Source: F1-60-MAGs149 sp037133215 (GTDB lineage: Bacteria; Actinomycetota; Thermoleophilia; Gaiellales; F1-60-MAGs149). From it: DNA of 16,186 nt. Made by a program: the position numbers and the translations under genes. The DNA lies in contig JBAXOM010000050.1 of assembly GCA_037133215.1 (NCBI GenBank), forward strand, positions 1 to 16,186, read 5' to 3'. The notes under the pieces are model-generated. The model did no database searches, was not told the origin of the DNA, and saw nothing but the letters and a program-made list of their open reading frames with translations. Positions 1-6,027 of the stretch are shown here, in pieces. Numbering within the stretch: the first letter of the stretch is position 1; every line of letters begins with the position of its first letter.

Positions 1-144
1 CAGTGTTTCGGGCTCCTCACCATGGATACCCGCGATCAGCAGCCCGTCGATTGCATCTGCGCCGGCGGGCCGATAGACCTTCAGCGGCAGCCCGCCACGC
101 GAGCGCCCGATCTCCACCTCATCCCAGCCGTCGGCGATCTCCAT
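1..144 (-). CDS. MpaA-like M14 zinc carboxypeptidase, N-terminal part only
   Basis: Only the first 48 codons are present; the gene runs off the left edge. The fragment contains the block GRSRGGLPLKVYRPAG (residues 13-28) followed by LLIAGIHGEEPET near residues 35-47. HGEE matches the H-x-x-E zinc-binding motif of the M14 family, in the form seen in murein tripeptide amidase MpaA and succinylglutamate-desuccinylase relatives. In MpaA the reaction is removal of meso-diaminopimelate from murein tripeptide during cell-wall recycling; the same role here is an inference. The ATG at 142-144 gives a natural start just before the conserved block, although the frame stays open upstream and no strong ribosome binding site is visible. 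It lies about 50 bp downstream of the secreted-protein pair on the same strand and could be cotranscribed with it. Confidence 0.72.
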   Translation of the reverse strand, partial: MEIADGWDEVEIGRSRGGLPLKVYRPAGADAIDGLLIAGIHGEEPETL

Positions 145-193
145 ACCAGCTAGGTGATAGCACGGGTCGGCGCCCGCAGCCGCGCCTAGAGCG

Positions 194-1147
194 TCAGCAG
201 AGCATCGAGAGTTGCTGGACGACCGAAGGGGAGTACGCCGCCGAGTAACTCGGCGTTACCCACTGCTGCGCGGGCGAGTAGGAGGCGGTAGCGGCTCCCG
301 TTGAGGCATTCGGCGGGGCGGAAAGAATCGAGGCCGGGACGTTTCCGGTGATCGTGACCGGAAACGAAGGGCCGCCGTAGGTCCAGACGTAGGTCCCAGG
401 GAACGAGAATGACCCGTCAGCGGCGACCGGGTAGGACTGTCGGCCATCGCCCTTGCTATTGACGTTCGCGGCGTTTCCCGTCGGAATCGAATCGTTGAAC
501 GAGAGCATGCCGATGTACGGGTTTTGGTAGTTGGCCCCGCCGAAGTACACGCACAGCTCGAGTGACTGGTAGTTCTCGTAGGCGTCGACGATCACGAACG
601 TCGAGAAGCCGACCGGAGGAGACGGCGGTGGGGGCGGCGTCGGCTGCGGTGGGAAGCTGCCGCCGCACACCATCAGGCTGCACAGCGACGGAAAGTTGAA
701 GAACCCCTGGCGGGTTGTGCGGCTCGTTCGGAGCGCCGAGCGCTCGAGACGCGCCGTCCACGAGACGCGCTTGCCCGTGTCGATCAGCCGCGCGCGCCTC
801 GCGGGGAAGACGAGGCGGAAGCGCGCCGGCGTGCCGAGCTGATGGGAGTACGTGAGCTTGACGAGGTCGCGGGCGACGGCGCTATGCGCCCCATCTGAGA
901 GACGCAGCGTGAGGCGCGCGGTGGCGTCTCCGGGTCGCCGTACATCGCGCAGGTGACCCGTCAGATCGGCCCAGGCCGTCACAACGAGGCTGCCGTTGTG
1001 CGCCTTGTAGAGCTCCACGTGGCTGATGACTGCGCGCGCAGGTCTTGCGGAGGCGGTCGGAGCGATCACGACGGCGATCGCTGCGATCGCGGCGACGAGT
1101 ATCGCGAGCCTCCGGGCGCCACGATGGATGCGGGGCGTCAGTGCCAC
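194..1147 (-). CDS. Secreted four-cysteine protein, paralogue of upstream neighbour
   Basis: This is a predicted exported protein of unknown function. I chose the GTG at 1145-1147, 4 nt after the stop of the upstream gene, because it gives an ordinary signal peptide: a basic start (RIHRGARR), a hydrophobic stretch at residues 13-31, and cleavage near TASA (31-34). The frame is open to an ATG at 1219, which would give 341 residues, but that extra sequence is Arg/Ser-rich and overlaps the upstream gene. The mature part has an N-terminal beta-rich domain (about 40-145), a proline-rich linker (about 166-178) and a C-terminal domain ending in Cys. Cysteines sit at 156, 161, 199 and 317, the last being the final residue. 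The same pattern occurs in the neighbouring gene, and both share VA-x-DG-x-FS and a G-x-VP-x-S-x-L block. I recognise no named domain. Confidence 0.72.
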   Translation of the reverse strand: MALTPRIHRGARRLAILVAAIAAIAVVIAPTASARPARAVISHVELYKAHNGSLVVTAWADLTGHLRDVRRPGDATARLTLRLSDGAHSAVARDLVKLTYSHQLGTPARFRLVFPARRARLIDTGKRVSWTARLERSALRTSRTTRQGFFNFPSLCSLMVCGGSFPPQPTPPPPPSPPVGFSTFVIVDAYENYQSLELCVYFGGANYQNPYIGMLSFNDSIPTGNAANVNSKGDGRQSYPVAADGSFSFPGTYVWTYGGPSFPVTITGNVPASILSAPPNASTGAATASYSPAQQWVTPSYSAAYSPSVVQQLSMLC

Positions 1148-1151
1148 GCCG

Positions 1152-2036
1152 TCAGCAATACCTGTTGATCGACTGGTACGACGCGACGATCGGGTTCGTG
1201 AAGAGACCGAACGGTGCACCCGAGTTGTATAGATAAACAGGGCCTGTGTCGGCGGTGGGGGCTGCGTTCAATACGGAGGTTGGGACGGTGCCTGAAAGGG
1301 TCACCATCACGTCGCCAAGCCCGGGGTTGGAGGCGGGTTGCTCGAAACCGCCATCTGAGAACGTCCCGTCTGTAGCGACGGCAAATGTGGAACTGCCATT
1401 GCCAGCAAGAATGTTGTAGGCGGCATCGGTGGCACCGATCGGATAAAGCGATGGCTGAGCGTATCCGGAGCCGTTGAACCTGAGGCAAATGAAGGGGCCC
1501 GCTGAGTAGAGCGGACCGAACGCGACGGTTGGAGCTGGTGGCGGAAGGTAACTGACCATGCAGGGGGATTGGTAGCAACCAATTCCGTTCGTCCCGGTCT
1601 GGCGTGTGTCTTGCGCACTCTTCGTGGCAACTCTCGTCGTCCGCCCGCGCAATGAGACCGCGAATGCGACGTTGACCTTGCGATCGCCGAGCTTACGAGC
1701 CTTGCTGGCAGGAATACGAAAGTCAAAACGCACGGGCGCACCGGCGCGGGTCCGCGGGTGCAAACGCACAACATCGCGGGCGGTGATGGCGGAGTTCGCG
1801 CCGGTGAGGGTCACGATCGCGTGTGAGATGGGCGGGAGCGCGCCCGCGGGGAAGTCGGCTGCCTTCGCAAAGCCTCGGTAGTCGAGTGTGGTGATCACCG
1901 TAAGGGCACCCTTGTCGGGTCCAGACGGCGTGCGGTAGATCTTGAACGAGTGAAGCGCTGGCGCCTTGGCTGCAGCGAGCGCCGGGAACACCAGCACCGC
2001 GGCGACCACAAAAAAGAGGATGATTCGCCGATTCAT
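1152..2036 (-). CDS. Secreted four-cysteine protein (first of tandem pair)
   Basis: A 294-residue predicted exported protein of unknown function. The ATG at 2034-2036 is preferred because it starts directly at a classical signal peptide: MNRR, a hydrophobic core (residues 5-19) and an ALAAAKA cleavage region (20-26). An upstream ATG at 2108 would add 24 residues with no signal character. The mature protein has a beta-rich domain (about 28-140), with ARDVVRL near 86-92 and FRIPASKARKL near 106-116. A short PPPAP linker and a C-terminal domain follow. Cysteines are at 154, 159, 184 and 294; the last is the C-terminal residue. Both domains align along their length with the downstream gene, so this is a tandem duplication. 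Pairing of the four cysteines into two disulfides is an inference. Confidence 0.78.
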   Translation of the reverse strand: MNRRIILFFVVAAVLVFPALAAAKAPALHSFKIYRTPSGPDKGALTVITTLDYRGFAKAADFPAGALPPISHAIVTLTGANSAITARDVVRLHPRTRAGAPVRFDFRIPASKARKLGDRKVNVAFAVSLRGRTTRVATKSAQDTRQTGTNGIGCYQSPCMVSYLPPPAPTVAFGPLYSAGPFICLRFNGSGYAQPSLYPIGATDAAYNILAGNGSSTFAVATDGTFSDGGFEQPASNPGLGDVMVTLSGTVPTSVLNAAPTADTGPVYLYNSGAPFGLFTNPIVASYQSINRYC

Positions 2037-2115
2037 GGACGCAAGATATCGGACTGCGAACGTGGTGTCCACGTGCTGGGAAGCTAGCCGGCTCACTCCC
2101 CAGCACACGTACGGC

Positions 2116-3621
2116 TCAGTCCAGCTGGAGCCAGATCAGCTTCAGATCGGTGTACTTCTCCATCGCGTGCAGCGACTTGTCGCGGCCGAAGCCGGACTGC
2201 TTGAAGCCGCCGAACGGCGTGGTGATGTCACCCGCGTCGAAGGAGTTGACCCAGACGACGCCTGCCTTGATCTGGCGTGCCACCTTGTGTGCCGTCGAGA
2301 CGTCTCGCGTCCAGAGGGCGCCGGCGAGGCCGTAGATCGTGTCGTTCGCGATCGCGACGGCCTCGTCAACATTCTTGAAGGTGATCGTCGAGAGGACGGG
2401 GCCGAAGATCTCTTCCTGCGCGATCTTCATGCTGTTATCGACGTTCGAGAAGATCGTCGGCTCGATGTAGCAGCCACCCGATTCCGTCATCACGCGATTG
2501 CCGCCGAGTGCGATCGATGCGCCCTCAGAACGACCAGCCTCGATGTAACCGAGCACGCGGTCGGTCTGCGTCTCGTCAACCATCGCACCCATCTTGGTGC
2601 CAGCCGCGAGTGGATCGCCAGGCTGGATGCCAGCAGCAACCTTGGCGACGCGAGCAATGAAATCGTCACGAATATCTTCGTGAACGAGCAGGCGCGAGCC
2701 GGCGTTGCAGACTTCGCCTTGGTTGAAGAAGATGCCCCAGGCGACGGCCGAGGCGGCCTTGTCGAGATCGGGGCAGTCCGGCAGGATGATGTGCGGCGTC
2801 TTGCCACCACATTCGAGCGAGACGCGCTTGAGGTTCGACTTGCCGGAGTACTGCATGAAGTACTTACCGACCTCGGTCGAGCCAGTAAAGGCGACCATGT
2901 CGACGTCCATGTGCATGCCGATTGCCTGGCCAGCGGTCTCGCCCATGCCGGGCACGACCTGAAGGACGCCGGCGGGCAGGCCGGCATCGACGGCGAGCTG
3001 GGCGATCCGAATGGCTGTCAACGACGACTGCTCGGCGGGCTTCAGGACGACCGAGTTGCCAGTTGCGAGTGCGGGGCCGAGCTTCCACGAGGCCATCATC
3101 AGTGGAAAGTTCCACGGCACGACGGCACCGATCACGCCGAGCGGCTCACGCACCACCATCGCGACGGCGGATGGGTCGGTCGGAGCGATCTCGTCGGAGA
3201 TCTTGTCGACAGCTTCGGCGTAGAAGTTGATGCACTTGGCCGAGCCGGGCACGTCGATCAGGCGGCTGTCAGAGATCGGCTTGCCCATGTCGATCGTCTC
3301 GAGCAACGCGAGCTCGTCAGCATTCTCGAGGATCAGTGCGGCGAAGCGCTGGAGGACCTTCTTGCGACGAGCCGGCGACGCGTTGGACCAGTCACCACTA
3401 TTGAAGGCGGCGCGGGCACCAGCGACGGCGATGTCTACGTCGGCGCTGTCGCACGCGGCGATCTGGGCAATGACGCTGCCATCAATCGGCGAGACACAGT
3501 CGAACGTCGCGCCGCTGGCGGCAGCGACGTACTGACCATTGATGAACGCGCGGCCTTCGGGCTGGAGTCGCTCAGCAGCCTCGGCGACGGACGATGCGGT
3601 TGGGATTGCAGTGGCGCTCAT
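2116..3621 (-). CDS. NAD(P)+-dependent aldehyde dehydrogenase, PuuC-like
   Basis: A full-length 501-residue ALDH-superfamily enzyme that oxidises an aldehyde to its acid with NAD(P)+. It closely resembles E. coli PuuC (gamma-glutamyl-gamma-aminobutyraldehyde dehydrogenase) over its whole length, including a WTRDLS-like block (437-442) and a C-terminal GRDKSLHA block (479-486). Visible active-site features are PWNF (N171), KPAE (K194), LECGG with general base E270, the nucleophile C305 in GEVCNAG, and EIFGPV (E404). The start ATG is well placed behind GGGAG (spacing about 4 nt). No other putrescine-pathway genes are nearby, so the substrate is open; betaine-aldehyde or general aliphatic aldehyde activity is also possible. 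Its upstream region carries the left palindrome of the transposase element, about 66 bp before the start codon. Confidence 0.93.
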   Translation of the reverse strand: MSATAIPTASSVAEAAERLQPEGRAFINGQYVAAASGATFDCVSPIDGSVIAQIAACDSADVDIAVAGARAAFNSGDWSNASPARRKKVLQRFAALILENADELALLETIDMGKPISDSRLIDVPGSAKCINFYAEAVDKISDEIAPTDPSAVAMVVREPLGVIGAVVPWNFPLMMASWKLGPALATGNSVVLKPAEQSSLTAIRIAQLAVDAGLPAGVLQVVPGMGETAGQAIGMHMDVDMVAFTGSTEVGKYFMQYSGKSNLKRVSLECGGKTPHIILPDCPDLDKAASAVAWGIFFNQGEVCNAGSRLLVHEDIRDDFIARVAKVAAGIQPGDPLAAGTKMGAMVDETQTDRVLGYIEAGRSEGASIALGGNRVMTESGGCYIEPTIFSNVDNSMKIAQEEIFGPVLSTITFKNVDEAVAIANDTIYGLAGALWTRDVSTAHKVARQIKAGVVWVNSFDAGDITTPFGGFKQSGFGRDKSLHAMEKYTDLKLIWLQLD

Positions 3622-3687
3622 GATCTCCCTGACGGTCGAAACGATTTAGTGGCAGAACGGTACGCGAACTTACAGTGGCCACGTGTC

Positions 3688-3729
3688 GTAGGCGGACATT
3701 TTGGGCCCGGGCCCAAAATGTCCGCCTAC
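3688..3729. repeat. Left 42-bp perfect palindrome (REP-like), GTAG-edged
   Basis: The left arm is GTAG at 3688-3691 followed by GCGGACATTTTGGGCCC (3692-3708). The right arm (3709-3729) is its exact reverse complement, ending in CTAC. There is no unpaired loop base, and symmetry breaks at 3687/3730. The centre GGGCCCGGGCCC is itself palindromic. GTAG at the 5' edge is the tetranucleotide found beside REP hairpins in enterobacteria and bound by their RAYT. Because the repeat is a perfect palindrome, GTAG occurs at the 5' edge of both strands. It lies in the 253-bp space between the divergent aldehyde dehydrogenase and transposase genes. No T-run follows, so it does not look like an intrinsic terminator. 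Confidence 0.92.
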
Positions 3730-3874
3730 TCGTGACGGATTCTCGTAGTTATGCGGTTTGAGACGCTCGTTGGCTGCCTTTTCGTGAGGATTAGTGCGTT
3801 TTGTGCGGCTGTCTATGTATTTCCAAGTACACACAGCGAATCGCGTGTGCGCCCTACATCGGTTGGATGAGTCT

Positions 3875-4570
3875 ATGCCTAAGAAACTACGCGTTAACCA
3901 CAACGGAATGGTGCATGTCATTGGTCGGAGCGTGCACGGAAATTTGCTGTTTCCGACCGACTCGTACGCATCGCTTTTCTGGAATGAAGTGGGTTTACGT
4001 TCGATGGAGTTCGACGTAAGAATCGTCGCGCTTTGTCTCCTCGGAACCCACTATCACATGCTCGCTCTTGGTTCTGCGAGGGGCCTCTGGGATACCTTGC
4101 ACCGCGCTCACTCGAAGCTGGCGAACGTCCTAAACCTAAAAGAGGGGCGGCGTGGTGCCTTGATTGGACGGAGGTATAACGCGATCGGTATTAAGGATGA
4201 GGTACATGCAATGAATGCGATTCGTTACGTGCCGATGAATCCTGTCCATCATCGTCTACACACGGATCCGGTGAAATGGAGGTGGAGCACTCATCGCATC
4301 CTGGTTGGGGTCGAGCGAGCACCGAAGTGGTTCGATCCAAATGCTGCTCTGAGGACCTTTGGGTTCGCAGATAGCGAGAGCTACAACCGGTTCGTGGTCG
4401 GCGGCACGCACCTTGAGCCACCACCGATGACGCCTAGTGAGTTATTGCACCATCGTGCGCGTGGAATGGCGCTCTACGGGATCAAAACGAAAGATATTGC
4501 GGAAAGCCTGGGCATATCAGAACGACACGTTCGGCGCTTAATTCATGGTAGTGCTGTCGAACGGATGTAG
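3875..4570 (+). CDS. REP-associated-type Y1 (HUH) transposase with C-terminal HTH
   Basis: A 231-residue single-strand DNA transposase of the IS200-like/RAYT group. The start at 3875 is chosen because MPKKLRVNHNGMVHVIGR is the usual opening of this family; the frame is open to a GTG at 3794. The metal-binding HUH motif is H59-Y60-H61 in LGTHYHML. The catalytic tyrosine is most likely Y118 in IRYVPMNPV, followed by the family signature DPVKWRWSTH (131-140). A C-terminal extension carries a helix-turn-helix at about 203-225 (IKTKDIAESLGISERHVRRL) that the core Y1 fold does not need. Known relatives nick single-stranded hairpin repeats through a 5'-phosphotyrosine link. The palindromes on each side are the obvious substrate candidates. 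The motifs are intact, so the enzyme may be active. Confidence 0.85.
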   Translation: MPKKLRVNHNGMVHVIGRSVHGNLLFPTDSYASLFWNEVGLRSMEFDVRIVALCLLGTHYHMLALGSARGLWDTLHRAHSKLANVLNLKEGRRGALIGRRYNAIGIKDEVHAMNAIRYVPMNPVHHRLHTDPVKWRWSTHRILVGVERAPKWFDPNAALRTFGFADSESYNRFVVGGTHLEPPPMTPSELLHHRARGMALYGIKTKDIAESLGISERHVRRLIHGSAVERM

Positions 4571-4599
4571 CTAACGCGACAGCTCTGGGAGTGTGTCCT

Positions 4600-5178
4600 A
4601 TGAACGTTTTGGCGGTTAAGCGGACATTTTGGGCCCGGGCCCAAAATGTCCGCTTAAATTGCAAATTCTGCGAACGTATTGACGTGGAACTTCCCGACGC
4701 ATTCAGGATTGCCGTGTCGAACACCGTTGGATCGAGTTGGCAACTTGACTTGACGAGTGCCGCCATCGCCGCAGATTCGGATGCGTGGACGGATCAGGCC
4801 GCATTCGAGACTGAACCCGGTTTAGGGGCGCTGTTGGCGATCGGATCGTTGATTGGTCCAGTTGTGCGCTACCGGCAATGGGATGACGATGGACTCGCGG
4901 ACGTCTCGATCTTTACCCCCAGCGACGAGACGTGGAAGCGCTTCGAACAGGCGCTCGACCGCCTTGGAGTGTGGGGGTGGCAGACACCGCCAAGTACGGG
5001 CAACGTCGAGGGTGGGGCGTGGGAGATCTCGATTCTTTGGAGGCGACGTAGAATTGAAATAAATGGAATCGGAGCCTGGCCGCCACACGGAACGACAGTC
5101 CCGGGGATGGAATGGGCAGGATTCATGAAGGCCGTCCACCGCTTCGCGGGCGGCCGCGGATTTCTCTCGTACTCGTAG
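4600..5178 (+). CDS. Unknown protein with a palindrome inserted near its start
   Basis: The ATG at 4600 has a good Shine-Dalgarno (TGGGAG, 8 nt upstream) and gives 192 residues; a GTG at 4591 is also in frame. Codons 6-20 consist of the right palindrome and encode KRTFWARAQNVR. The family-like part seems to start only near residue 27 (IDVELPD). The C-terminal half has WKRFEQALDRLGVWGWQ (112-128), a WEISI strand (141-145) and FMKAVHRFAGG (175-185). This looks like a soluble alpha/beta protein; I do not recognise the family and see no signal peptide or membrane segment. The repeat may have inserted into the gene without breaking the frame (42 nt is 14 codons), or the original 5' end may be lost. 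The gene ends 13 nt before the SDR gene and may be cotranscribed with it. Confidence 0.6.
   Translation: MNVLAVKRTFWARAQNVRLNCKFCERIDVELPDAFRIAVSNTVGSSWQLDLTSAAIAADSDAWTDQAAFETEPGLGALLAIGSLIGPVVRYRQWDDDGLADVSIFTPSDETWKRFEQALDRLGVWGWQTPPSTGNVEGGAWEISILWRRRRIEINGIGAWPPHGTTVPGMEWAGFMKAVHRFAGGRGFLSYS
4616..4657. repeat. Right 42-bp perfect palindrome (REP-like), TTAA-edged
   Basis: The left arm is TTAA (4616-4619) followed by GCGGACATTTTGGGCCC (4620-4636). The right arm (4637-4657) is its exact reverse complement, so pairing is complete with no loop. It differs from the left copy at only four positions, alignment positions 1, 4, 39 and 42. These form two base-pair replacements, so the outer tetranucleotide is TTAA instead of GTAG. 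It begins 46 bp after the transposase stop codon and sits in frame within the first codons of the downstream gene, where the hairpin could form in the mRNA just after the start codon. Confidence 0.92.
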
Positions 5179-5191
5179 ACCGGAGCACCAT

Positions 5192-5962
5192 ATGACCGAC
5201 CGACCACTTGCACTCATCACCGGCGCCTCTGGCGGCATCGGTCTCGACCTCGCCCGCTGTGCAGCAGCCGACGGCTACGACGTGGTCTTGACCGCTCGCC
5301 GCAAAGACGCGCTCGAAGCCGCGGCTGGCGAGATCGCGTCGCGCTACCGCGTATCCGCCAGTGTCATCGCAGACGACCTGACCGACCCCGAAGCCCCTGC
5401 GCGCATCGTCGCCGGCATCGACCGCCCGATTGACGTGCTCGTCAACAACGCAGGCTTCGGCATCTGGGAATCGTTCGTTGAGTCGGACGCGACGGAGATC
5501 GACGACATGGTGCGCGTCAACGTCGCCGCGCTCACCACGCTGACGCGGCTTGTGCTCCCGGGAATGATCGAGCGCGGTCGTGGTGGCGTCCTCAATGTCG
5601 CCTCGGTCGCGGGCTTTATGTCTGGACCGCACGCCGCAACGTACTACGCCACAAAAAACTACGTCCTCGCACTCTCTGAGGCCCTTGCCCATGAGGTCGC
5701 CAGCGCAGGCGTAACGGTCAGCGCGCTCTGCCCCGGCCCGGTCGCGACAGGCTTCCAGGATCGCTCGGGTCAGGGTGACAGTCTCGTCAAGGGACCGATG
5801 ACGATGGACGCGGCCTCAGTGGCGCGCGCCGGTTGGAGTGGCTTTCGGTCGGGCAAGCGTGTGATCGTGCCGGGGGTTGCGAACAAGATTTTTGCGCAGC
5901 TGCCGCGCGTCGCTCCGCGCCGCCTGTTGTCGCACGCAATTGGGCGCGTTCAGGATATTTAA
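5192..5962 (+). CDS. SDR-family NAD(P)-dependent oxidoreductase
   Basis: A 256-residue classical short-chain dehydrogenase/reductase. The cofactor motif is TGASGGIG (10-17), with R36/R37 after the second strand suggesting a preference for NADPH. NNAG is at 85-88, the catalytic Ser is S138 (NVAS), and Y151-x3-K155 is the catalytic pair. A PGPVATGF block (181-188) follows. The overall form resembles the DltE/YqjQ-type SDR group, whose substrates vary widely, so no reaction is assigned. The start is supported by GGAG 6 nt upstream of the ATG. The gene lies 65 bp before cydA on the same strand; whether it belongs to the cyd operon is uncertain. Confidence 0.9.
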   Translation: MTDRPLALITGASGGIGLDLARCAAADGYDVVLTARRKDALEAAAGEIASRYRVSASVIADDLTDPEAPARIVAGIDRPIDVLVNNAGFGIWESFVESDATEIDDMVRVNVAALTTLTRLVLPGMIERGRGGVLNVASVAGFMSGPHAATYYATKNYVLALSEALAHEVASAGVTVSALCPGPVATGFQDRSGQGDSLVKGPMTMDAASVARAGWSGFRSGKRVIVPGVANKIFAQLPRVAPRRLLSHAIGRVQDI

Positions 5963-6027
5963 GCCCCAATCCTGCTCGTCCCCGCTATCGTTGTTGCGTC
6001 CGGCGATTGCCGGTGGGAGGTGAGTCG

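Larger units (their letters stand above)
3688..4657. mobile_element. RAYT/Y1 transposase unit bounded by two near-identical perfect palindromes
   Basis: A 970-bp unit with one transposase gene between two 42-bp perfect palindromes (3688-3729 and 4616-4657). The layout matches REP-associated tyrosine transposase (RAYT) loci, where the gene sits between copies of the hairpin repeat it recognises. It also resembles IS200/IS605 elements, whose ends are hairpins rather than inverted repeats. I see no target-site duplication, which fits the Y1 mechanism. Base composition inside is more AT-rich than in the flanking aldehyde dehydrogenase and cyd genes. Whether the unit moves as one element, or is a resident RAYT serving dispersed repeats, cannot be told from one locus. 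The boundaries given are simply the outer palindrome edges. Confidence 0.7.

Noticed and set aside
608..655. Proline-codon run as a DNA repeat in the second secreted protein gene
   Set aside because: It is a normal proline-rich linker between two domains, not a tandem DNA repeat with a regular unit.
3688..3729. Left palindrome as a rho-independent terminator
   Set aside because: The stem is strong but has no loop and no T-run on either side, and it lies between two divergent genes where no transcript should end.
1966..3735. Long plus-strand open frame of 589 codons opposite the aldehyde dehydrogenase
   Set aside because: It is the antisense shadow of a clear ALDH gene. Its Asp/Arg/His-rich composition shows no domain and it runs through the palindrome.
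3670..3921. Minus-strand frame of 83 codons over the left palindrome
   Set aside because: It consists of palindrome and transposase-upstream DNA read backwards. Its similarity to the frame at 4482-4766 comes only from the repeat.
4482..4766. Minus-strand frame of 94 codons over the right palindrome
   Set aside because: Both strands of a perfect palindrome encode the same peptide, so the apparent match between the two strands is a repeat artefact.
6000..6013. Small hairpin CCGGC-GATT-GCCGG just before the cydA ribosome binding site
   Set aside because: A 5-bp stem is expected by chance in this GC-rich DNA, and it does not cover the Shine-Dalgarno sequence.
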